Shown in pieces: positions 56,510 to 64,000 of a stretch of DNA of 64,000 bases. Source of the stretch: Candidatus Limivivens intestinipullorum. GTDB lineage: Bacteria > Bacillota > Clostridia > Lachnospirales > Lachnospiraceae. Below the pieces are notes generated by a model that saw nothing but the letters and a program-made list of their open reading frames with translations, was not told where the DNA came from and ran no database searches. The first letter of the stretch is position 1. Each line of letters starts with the position of its first letter. A program made the position numbers and the translations under genes. The DNA lies in the NCBI GenBank assembly GCA_018711185.1, contig DVIQ01000023.1, positions 1 through 64,000 of the forward strand, read 5' to 3'.

Positions 56510-57361
56510 TCAGCTTTTTACTGCTCCGGCAGATACACCCTCCACCAGATACCGCTGCGCCGACAGAAAGAAAATCAGCACGGGTATCATACTCAGTATT
56601 GCGGATGCAAATGCCATCCCATACTCCGCTGTATACTGTCCGAAGAAGTAATATTGCTTTACAGTTAAGGTGCGCACCTCATCCTTCTGAAGAATAATAA
56701 GCGCAATATTAAAATCATTCCAAAGCCACATCACATGCAGCGCTGCCACAGTTACCGTTACCGGTTTTAAAAGCGGAAACACTACCCGGAAAAAGGTCTG
56801 GTACGGACCGCATCCGTCCAATTTAGCAGCTTCTTCCAGCTCTCTGGGGATTGATTTTACGAATCCCACATAGAGAAATGTAGCATAAGCGACACTGGTC
56901 CCGGTTAAAATCAAGATCATGCCAAACAGCGAATTTTGAAGATGCAGATTCTTATAAATCTTGTAAACGGGAATCATCATAATCTGAAAGGGAATCATCA
57001 AGGAGGCCAGATAAAGTCTGTCCATCAGCCGAAACCCCCTGTGCCTCTCTGAATTTCTTGCAATCGCGTATCCTCCCATAGCTCCGCAAAATACAATTAG
57101 AACAACGGACGGAAAGGTAACGATACAAGTATTCAAAAGAGAGCGTATAAAGTCACTTTTCTCTGCTGCGATCCGGTAATTTTCTATATACAATGTCTGT
57201 GGAAGAGCCATCACAGACTGAGAAATTTCCCGGTTTTCTTTAAAAGATGTAATGACCGCCACAAAAATCGGATAAAAGAAAGCTACCATAACCATTATCG
57301 TCAAAAACACCAGCAAAATTTCTTTTCTTTTTTTCTTTCGTTTCAAATTCTGCATCGTCAA
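56510..57361 (-). CDS. Carbohydrate ABC transporter permease (MalG type)
   Basis: SLMIPFQIMMIPVYKIYKNL; EEAAKLDGCGPYQTFFRVVFPLLKPV (EAA motif). Confidence 0.95.
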   Translation of the reverse strand: MTMQNLKRKKKRKEILLVFLTIMVMVAFFYPIFVAVITSFKENREISQSVMALPQTLYIENYRIAAEKSDFIRSLLNTCIVTFPSVVLIVFCGAMGGYAIARNSERHRGFRLMDRLYLASLMIPFQIMMIPVYKIYKNLHLQNSLFGMILILTGTSVAYATFLYVGFVKSIPRELEEAAKLDGCGPYQTFFRVVFPLLKPVTVTVAALHVMWLWNDFNIALIILQKDEVRTLTVKQYYFFGQYTAEYGMAFASAILSMIPVLIFFLSAQRYLVEGVSAGAVKS

Positions 57362-58227
57362 ATCTCCACTTCCCTTTTTCTAAAAAACGACTGTATTGCC
57401 GTGGAAAGAAGAACCAGAAAAATCACAAACATCATAGAAATGGCTTCGCCATAACCTGCTTTATTATATCTGTACAGATTTTCATAGATGTAAATAGATA
57501 TGGTTCTGGACGCTCCCGCCGGACCTCCTCCAGTGCTGGACAACGGAAGCGCAAATTCCTTCATAAAGCTTGTCAGCGCCAGGGTAATGCAAACTGTAAA
57601 TGCAGGCATTAAAAGGGGCAGTGTAATTTTTCCAAATTTCTGAAAAGCAGTTGCTCCGTCTACCGTAGCCGCCTCATATAAATCAGAAGGAATATTTTTC
57701 AAACCGGAAAGATAAATCATCATGTTAATTCCGCTGGTATTCCAAAGCTGCATAATAACAATGCAAATAATAACCCATTTTGGCATTCCCAAAGGATTCT
57801 TTATTGCAAAAATCTCTGTTACAATTTCTTTATATAAGAAATTCCAGAGAAAAGCAGTTAAAATAGCGCTGAAACAACAGGGAATATAAAACACTGTTCG
57901 GGCAGCTACAGAAAGCTTTCCTGTTCTGGCATTTACCAGCAGCGCAAGGCCCAATGAAACCACGGTGTTGCCGATAACTCCCCAAAACGCAAATTCCAAC
58001 GTATTCATGATGGGTACCCAAAGCCTTTTGTCCTGAAAAGCGACAAGGAAATTGTGAAACCCTACATATTCATAGTCTTTCGCGATACCGTCCCAGTCCG
58101 TAAAAGCAATGTTGATTCCCATAAAAAAAGGTACGACAATGGCAAAAGTAAAAAAACATAAGCCAGGAAAAAGGAACACGTACTTCGACACGGCTTCGCT
58201 GCTCAGTCTTTTTCTTCTGAAACGCAT
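57358..58227 (-). CDS. Carbohydrate ABC transporter permease (MalF type)
   Basis: LYEAATVDGATAFQKFGKITLPLLMPAF (EAA motif); 6 TM. Confidence 0.95.
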   Translation of the reverse strand: MRFRRKRLSSEAVSKYVFLFPGLCFFTFAIVVPFFMGINIAFTDWDGIAKDYEYVGFHNFLVAFQDKRLWVPIMNTLEFAFWGVIGNTVVSLGLALLVNARTGKLSVAARTVFYIPCCFSAILTAFLWNFLYKEIVTEIFAIKNPLGMPKWVIICIVIMQLWNTSGINMMIYLSGLKNIPSDLYEAATVDGATAFQKFGKITLPLLMPAFTVCITLALTSFMKEFALPLSSTGGGPAGASRTISIYIYENLYRYNKAGYGEAISMMFVIFLVLLSTAIQSFFRKREVEI

Positions 58228-58239
58228 CTTTCTTCCCCC

Positions 58240-59859
58240 TTACATATCAATTCGGATGTGTACAACGCCTACGTCCCTGTCCATCCAAATTCCGGTATCA
58301 CACTCGTCCCCTGTCCGGATTTTTGTTACAACATAATCCCCTTTTTCATTAAAATACCCTTCCTCCACAGTCAAGTATCTCTGATGCCGCCCATTTTGGA
58401 ATTGTGACGCAATCACACCGCCGGTCATTTCTTTGATTGATTTTCTTCGAAGAAGATTCAGGCTGAATCCTTCTCCGGCCATATAAAATTCTCCGTTTCC
58501 CAGATAAACGACAATACCCTTTGCCAGTTTGTTAAAAACCGCTTCTTCCCGGTGATTTGTGTCTGTACCGCGATGAGGTTCCCAGCGATAATCCCCGTTC
58601 GGCAGATAATGAACAGCCCGTCCGTAAAAATCGCCAAAATCCAGATACTGAGACGCACTTCCTTCATATTGCGTAATCACAAAAAAGTGTTCCGTTCCCT
58701 GATAGGTTTCAATCATTGGCTGCATAGCGGTTAATAAGGCGATAAGCCCCCGAAATTCCTGGTAATTCTCCTTCAATTCTCCATGCTGGTCTACCGCATC
58801 GTCCACTCCGAAAAAATGAATCCCCTGAAGGCCATATTCTTTCATCGCAACCAGTGTATTCATCGCATTCAGATGATTTCCCTGCGATTCCGGAATGTAT
58901 AAAGGATTATCCCTGCGGCTATAAGTTTTCACAATTTGGATGTAAGTACGGTAATCAGAAAAATATATATCCGGGCAGACACTGTCGATAGCGGGCGCTG
59001 CAAATTTCCACAAATCCAGCACTCTGCCTGTTGCTCCGCCGGACGGGTAATCAAGTCCTGGTACACGATTATACATTTCTCCCAGCCAGACGTTTACATA
59101 CATCGGAATTTTCCAGACTTCTTTTCCCGCCTCGGCAATTTCATTAATAAAACTCGCTACCTTATATGCGGAAAAAATCTCTTCTGCGAAAAATCCAAAG
59201 GTTTTTTCCCAGTTTTTTCCTGTTTGGCATCCGTTTTCCAGCCAAATTTTCTTAACTGGCGAAATCTCTTCTGTCCTGGCCAGCCATGCCGTCAACTTTT
59301 CCGGTACAAAAGAGGAAAAAGCCTTTTCTCCTGTATCCGAATAGTCTCTGGGTGTCCCCAAAAGTCCTGGTTCGTTCTCTACCTGAATTCCCAACAGAAT
59401 ATCCTCGGCTCCCTTTATTTTCAGGTGCTCCAAAAGACTGCAAAAAGCCTTCTTATCCGCTTCCAGTGTTTCACGGCAGCAAGGGGACAGCGTTCTCGTC
59501 AGATTTCCCTGTATCGACTCTGCCCAAACAAATCTTTTTTTCTGCAGCTTTACCCATTCAGGCACATATTGGGAAGCTCCGTTTTTCCAAGTCCCAAACC
59601 ATAATAAAATCAGTTTTATTCCCCGACTCCTGGCTTCGTCCAAAAGCATATCTGTCTGAGTATAATCGAAACGTCCCTCTTCGGGTTCCAAAAAGCTCCA
59701 GTATACCGGTACCGCCAGAGTGTTCAATCCCATTTTTTCGACTCCTGCCCATACTTTTCTCATTGCCTCTGATGACTGAGAACTGGAATTCCGAGACTGT
59801 CCGCCAACTGTAAAGAAGGAGGTACCCTTCGACCGAAATAAACGATTCATGTTCTTCAC
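58240..59859 (-). CDS. GH35-like beta-galactosidase (DUF5597-type C-domain)
   Basis: AGVEKMGLNTLAVPVYWSFLEPEEGRFDYTQTDMLLDEARSRGIKLILLWFGTWKNG; GIQVENEPGLLG; YIPESQGN. Confidence 0.88.
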   Translation of the reverse strand: MKNMNRLFRSKGTSFFTVGGQSRNSSSQSSEAMRKVWAGVEKMGLNTLAVPVYWSFLEPEEGRFDYTQTDMLLDEARSRGIKLILLWFGTWKNGASQYVPEWVKLQKKRFVWAESIQGNLTRTLSPCCRETLEADKKAFCSLLEHLKIKGAEDILLGIQVENEPGLLGTPRDYSDTGEKAFSSFVPEKLTAWLARTEEISPVKKIWLENGCQTGKNWEKTFGFFAEEIFSAYKVASFINEIAEAGKEVWKIPMYVNVWLGEMYNRVPGLDYPSGGATGRVLDLWKFAAPAIDSVCPDIYFSDYRTYIQIVKTYSRRDNPLYIPESQGNHLNAMNTLVAMKEYGLQGIHFFGVDDAVDQHGELKENYQEFRGLIALLTAMQPMIETYQGTEHFFVITQYEGSASQYLDFGDFYGRAVHYLPNGDYRWEPHRGTDTNHREEAVFNKLAKGIVVYLGNGEFYMAGEGFSLNLLRRKSIKEMTGGVIASQFQNGRHQRYLTVEEGYFNEKGDYVVTKIRTGDECDTGIWMDRDVGVVHIRIDM

Positions 59860-60035
59860 CTCACCTCAAAATTTTCTGTTTAATTTTGTAATTTCAGTCC
59901 ATATTCTTTTGCCGCTCTCTCTTTTTCAGTATTTTATCTTTAAATCATTTTTTAAGCAATAAATTTTGTGTATCACGCCAAAATTCTTGTTTTTCTTGCA
60001 GTTTTTTCCGTATTTGTTGCACATAAATTTAGGCA

Positions 60036-60094
60036 AAAAAATACCCTAACCGCAGCACACATTCTTTTTCTGTGTTTGCGGTTAGGGTATCCTT
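60036..60094 (-). terminator. Rho-independent terminator downstream of DUF47/PiT operon
   Basis: Minus strand GGATACCCTAACCGCAAACACAG...TGTGTGCTGCGGTTAGGGTATTTTTTT. Confidence 0.85.
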
Positions 60095-60104
60095 CAAAAC
60101 GCTC

Positions 60105-60728
60105 TCAGGTATTCTTCATAACAATGCTCTCAATCGCGTCCGCGATATGCTCGCAGGCGTCCGCGCATTTCTCCATGTAGGTATAAATCTCACGCCAGGA
60201 AATCACTTCCATCGGGTCCGTGCAGGTGGTATGAAGCTCGCGCAGGTTATTGATAAACAGCTTGTCCGCGTCCTCCTCCATGGTATTGACGTTAATGATA
60301 TGCTCCTGGAGCTTCTTGGAACGCTTAAAGTCCGCGAACTCCGTCACCAGGCTTTTTACTTCCTCGCAGCAGCGGATCAGCACGTTCGCCAGGTCCAGGG
60401 CGTCGGGGCGAATGCTCTTTACATTATTGCAGTAGATACGCAGAAGCACATCCTCAATCTCGTCGGTGAGCTCATCGATGCTCTGGCTCAAAAGCACCAT
60501 GTCCTCCCGCTCAATGGGGGTGATAAACGCTTTGGCCAGCACATTGTGCAGCTCGTGCTTCTTCTCGTCCGCCGCATGCTCAAGCTCATGCATCTGATCC
60601 AGCTTCTGCTTCAGGGTTGACGGTTCAAAATGCTGAATCACTTCTTCCAGAAGATGCGCCTCCTGACAGGCAAAGCCCGCGCAGGTAATGAAATTTTCAA
60701 AATAAAAAGCATCCTGTTTCTTTGACAT
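60105..60728 (-). CDS. DUF47 (PhoU-like) family protein
   Basis: FENFITCAGFACQEAHLLEEVIQHF...LHELEHAADEKKHEL; downstream of PiT. Confidence 0.93.
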   Translation of the reverse strand: MSKKQDAFYFENFITCAGFACQEAHLLEEVIQHFEPSTLKQKLDQMHELEHAADEKKHELHNVLAKAFITPIEREDMVLLSQSIDELTDEIEDVLLRIYCNNVKSIRPDALDLANVLIRCCEEVKSLVTEFADFKRSKKLQEHIINVNTMEEDADKLFINNLRELHTTCTDPMEVISWREIYTYMEKCADACEHIADAIESIVMKNT

Positions 60729-60844
60729 AATGTTCCTCCTAAAAGAACGAAGTTAGGTAACTATTCAGATTTTTGCCTTGTAACTGTGAAGATAGTGAAC
60801 CGTTACGAAGTAATTATGAAAACGCCGGTTAAAACAGCGCTTCC

Positions 60845-61897
60845 TTAGAAAATTGCCATAAACAGCTTCGCCATGGCAAAGCTGATAAGGCCGCAGCCCG
60901 GGAAAGTAAAGATCCAGGTAAGCACCATATCCTTTACAACACCGAAATTAATGGCGGAAAGCCTGCGCACGGCTCCTACGCCCATAATAGCGCTGGTTTT
61001 CGTGTGTGTCGTGGATACCGGGATTCCAAAGATGCTGGACAGCAGCAGGCAGAACGCTGCGGAAAGATCCGCGGCAAATCCCTGGTATTTTTCCAGATGC
61101 ACCATATCCATACCCACGGACTTGATGATCTTCTCGCCGCCCACGCTGGTGCCGACTCCCATTACCGTGCTGCACAAAACCATCAGCCAGATGGGGATGA
61201 CAACGCCGCTTACACTGCTCTGTCCGTTGCTGAAGGCCATTCCCAAAAACAGTACGCCGATAAATTTCTGTCCGTCCTGGGCGCCGTGCATAAAGCTCAT
61301 GGCAATCGCGCCGAAAATCTGGGCTCCACGGAAAAATTTATTGGTTCTTCTCCGGTCCAGGCCGACACAGATCAAAATCAGCAGCTTGCAGATCACCCAT
61401 CCGGAGACGAAGCCCAGAAACAGACTCAAAACCAATCCATAGAGGACCTTTACCCATTCGTTCATATTGATGCCGCCGACCCCATTCTGAATCGCGATAG
61501 CAGCTCCGGTGAGACCGGCGATCAGGCTGTGGCTTTCACTGGTTGGAATACCGAAATAAGACGCTCCTACGCTGTAAACGACAATAGAAAAGAGAGCGGC
61601 GCACAGAGCAATCAGCGCTTCGTCCGTATTTCCGCCGAAATCCACCATGTTGCTGATGGTAGAGGCCACGGAGCTGTTGATGCTTGTCATCACGAGTACG
61701 CCAAGGAAGTTGAAAATCGCACTGAGAATAATAGCTGTCCTGGCTGAAAGACAGCGCGTGGTGATACAGGTCGCAATGGCATTGGGAGCATCCGTCCAGC
61801 CGTTTACAAAGATAACTCCCAGAGTCAGAAGAACGGTAATAAGAAGCGCCGGGTTGCTGGCCATTCCGTTCAGAAAATAGGAAAGTGATACATCCAT
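60845..61897 (-). CDS. pit: PiT family inorganic phosphate transporter
   Basis: VIFVNGWTDAPNAIATCITTRCLS; FGIPTSESHSLIAGLTGA; GIPVSTTHTKTSAIMGVG. Confidence 0.95.
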   Translation of the reverse strand: MDVSLSYFLNGMASNPALLITVLLTLGVIFVNGWTDAPNAIATCITTRCLSARTAIILSAIFNFLGVLVMTSINSSVASTISNMVDFGGNTDEALIALCAALFSIVVYSVGASYFGIPTSESHSLIAGLTGAAIAIQNGVGGINMNEWVKVLYGLVLSLFLGFVSGWVICKLLILICVGLDRRRTNKFFRGAQIFGAIAMSFMHGAQDGQKFIGVLFLGMAFSNGQSSVSGVVIPIWLMVLCSTVMGVGTSVGGEKIIKSVGMDMVHLEKYQGFAADLSAAFCLLLSSIFGIPVSTTHTKTSAIMGVGAVRRLSAINFGVVKDMVLTWIFTFPGCGLISFAMAKLFMAIF

Positions 61898-62222
61898 GTT
61901 CCATACCTACTTTTCAAAATATTTGTTTTCTCTTTGCATAAAATGAGCAGGATCTTCTGGATAGAAGTCCCGCCCTGACAGCTGTCGTTATAGGATAAAC
62001 AGGGCCGCTCTGTGCCCTATGACAGACTCCACCACTTATCCTGTTCTTTACCTTATGCTAACATTGTTTTTACAATCCGTCAACCTTTTTCTTCGATCCC
62101 ACATTTTTCACAGTATTTTTGTTGATTTTTGTAAAGATTTTGTAAAAATAAGCCAAATTCCTTTGTAAAGTCCATGCCCTTGACTTTACAATTCAAATTC
62201 GATATTGTATAAATACCCGAAG

Positions 62223-62268
62223 TCAAATGGACATGCAGGCATGTCCGCTTGGCTCGCTGCTCGCGGGA
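62223..62268. repeat. Repeat family 3, copy 2
   Basis: TCAAATGGACATGCAGGCATGTCCGCTTGGCTCGCTGCTCGCGGGA. Confidence 0.65.
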
Positions 62269-62318
62269 ATAAAATCTGCCGGGGAACGCGCAGATTCACC
62301 AGAAAGAGGAAATGAGCT

Positions 62319-63320
62319 ATGAAAAAACTGCTTTTAATCGCCACCGGCGGCACCATTGCTTCCAAATACACGGAAAAAGGGCTGAGTCCCCAGATCTCAG
62401 CCAAAGAGCTTCTCTCCTATGTGCCGGCCGCCGGAGATTTCTGTGAAATTGACGCCATCCAGCCTTTCAGCCTGGACAGTACCAATATCGGCGCGCCCCA
62501 GTGGCTTGCGCTGGCCGCTCTGATTGAAAAGTCCTACATCTCCTATGATGGCTTCGTAATCTGCCACGGAACGGACACCATGGCTTACACGGCCGCGGCG
62601 CTCTCTTATCTGATCCAGAACAGCCCAAAGCCCATCGTAGTCACCGGAGCACAGAAGCCCATCGATCTGGCCATCACCGACGCCCGTGCTAATCTTCTGG
62701 ACAGCCTCCGCTTCGCCTCCCACGACCGGGCCCACGGGGTGAATATTGTGTTCGGCGGCAGTGTCATCGCCGGTACCCGGGCAAAAAAAGAGCGCTCCAA
62801 GAGCTACAATGCTTTTTCCAGCATTAATTACCCTCAGATCGCTGTGATACAGGATGACCGGATCGTTTTCTATATTGATGACAAGGGACAGCGCAAGGCT
62901 CCGCTTAGCTTCTGCCAAAAGCTGAACGACCGGGTCTTTCTCCTGAAGCTGATTCCAGGCACCGGCGGAAGCGTCCTGGAAGCCCTGGCCTCCTCCTACG
63001 ACGCTTTTATCATTGAGTCCTTCGGCGTCGGCGGCTTTCCCGATTACGGGGACGGCAGCTTCCGCCGGGCCATCGCCCGCTGCCTTGCCGCCGGCAAACC
63101 CATCATCATGGCCACCCAGGTTACCCATGAGGGAAGCGATATGACCATTTATCAGGTGGGAAAGGTACTGAAAGATGAATTTCATCTGCTGGAATCCTAC
63201 GACATGACCCTGGAAGCCACGGTGGCGAAAACCATGTGGTGTCTGGGGCAGACTTCTGATTACGCAGAGTTTCGGCGGCTGTTTTATACCACGGTGAATC
63301 ACGATATTCTGTTCGCGTAG
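62319..63320 (+). CDS. ansA: L-asparaginase (type I-like)
   Basis: KLLLIATGGTIASKYTEKGLSPQ; GFVICHGTDTMAYTAAALSYL; VVTGAQKPIDLAITDA. Confidence 0.95.
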   Translation: MKKLLLIATGGTIASKYTEKGLSPQISAKELLSYVPAAGDFCEIDAIQPFSLDSTNIGAPQWLALAALIEKSYISYDGFVICHGTDTMAYTAAALSYLIQNSPKPIVVTGAQKPIDLAITDARANLLDSLRFASHDRAHGVNIVFGGSVIAGTRAKKERSKSYNAFSSINYPQIAVIQDDRIVFYIDDKGQRKAPLSFCQKLNDRVFLLKLIPGTGGSVLEALASSYDAFIIESFGVGGFPDYGDGSFRRAIARCLAAGKPIIMATQVTHEGSDMTIYQVGKVLKDEFHLLESYDMTLEATVAKTMWCLGQTSDYAEFRRLFYTTVNHDILFA

Positions 63321-63353
63321 GCTTAGCGAGACAGCGGGGATACTAATAATCAT

Positions 63354-63986
63354 TTATAAGACCGTCCAGAGATACCCCATATACAGAGCCGCCAGGGCAG
63401 CCCCCTGCAGCCGCCCCATCCTTTTCCCGGCAATGGCGGGTACGCAGAGAATCCCCGTCATCGCCAGAAGCAGCGGCAGTTCCAGGCGCAGCGCCCCGCT
63501 TTCCCAGGATATCGGCCGGATCAGCGCCGACAGGCCGCCTGCCAGCGTCAGGTTCAGCAGACTGGCTCCGATGATATTTCCCAGGGAGAGGGAGGCATGC
63601 CCTTTTCTCCAGGCCAACAGGGTAGCCACCAGCTCCGGCAGCGAGGTTCCCACCGCCACCAGGGTAAGAGAGATCAGACTGTCCGGTACGCCAAGGCATT
63701 CAGCAAGCTTCGGTCCGTATTCCGTCAGAAAACCCGCGTCGATATAAATTACCACCACTTCCAGAAGCATCCGTCCGATCTCCCAGAGGCTTTCCGACCC
63801 TGCCAGGCGTTTCCCGGATTTTTCCCTTTTGAGGAACGCGTTTCGATATGTCCAGGTGGACCGGAAGGCATTTCCCAGAAAGAGTGCCGCCAGGGCCAGA
63901 AGCACCGCCGCCGTTTCTTTCAAAAGGCCGCCAAAGGCCGCAGCGCTCCCGGCATACACCGCCAGAGCCGCAGCCATGAAGCACAA
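63354..63986 (-). CDS. CaCA family Na+/Ca2+ exchanger-like protein (5' end probably outside the window)
   Basis: LTLVAVGTSLPELVATLLAWRKGHASLSLGNIIGASLLNLTLAGG. Confidence 0.88.
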   Translation of the reverse strand: MCFMAAALAVYAGSAAAFGGLLKETAAVLLALAALFLGNAFRSTWTYRNAFLKREKSGKRLAGSESLWEIGRMLLEVVVIYIDAGFLTEYGPKLAECLGVPDSLISLTLVAVGTSLPELVATLLAWRKGHASLSLGNIIGASLLNLTLAGGLSALIRPISWESGALRLELPLLLAMTGILCVPAIAGKRMGRLQGAALAALYMGYLWTVL

Positions 63987-64000
63987 ACCTGCCCGGATAT

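Noticed and set aside
62100-62318. L-asparaginase 5' leader considered as a T-box
   Set aside because: No specifier loop or T-box (TGGNACCGCG) sequence found; only the repeat-family-3 copy.

Overview
GC-rich (roughly 50-55% by eye) chromosomal window that looks like a Lachnospiraceae/Clostridia-type Firmicute. It is densely coded, mostly on the minus strand. No rRNA, tRNA, CRISPR array or intact prophage was seen. Housekeeping content includes murA, aroK, maf, purO + AICAR transformylase, fumarase alpha/beta, L-asparaginase, PiT/DUF47, PduL and a SNF2 helicase. I recognise three metabolite/ion riboswitches by conserved sequence: cobalamin upstream of an exported CbiK-like chelatase + secreted protein + BtuFCD-type ABC operon; yybP-ykoY (Mn2+) upstream of mntP; and ZTP/pfl upstream of purO-purH. 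Most interesting observations: (1) a radical-SAM-family protein beside the B12 operon whose three cluster cysteines (CxxxCxxC) are all substituted (GNLQSAGRY); (2) the riboswitch-controlled exported chelatase/secreted-protein/ABC system; (3) a modular palindromic intergenic repeat family (about 10 or more copies or partial copies) that often overlaps gene ends and supplies stop codons or C-terminal tails; (4) an IS200/IS605-type scar with a TnpB C-terminal fragment and right end, abutting a decapitated RACo-like gene, next to a serine recombinase and an HU-like gene; (5) a 7TM histidine kinase with a degenerate HK module and a degenerate receiver in front of a working LytS-type kinase, at the end of a GH35/ABC/AKR/amidohydrolase operon; (6) orphan microcompartment genes (pduB, pduL).
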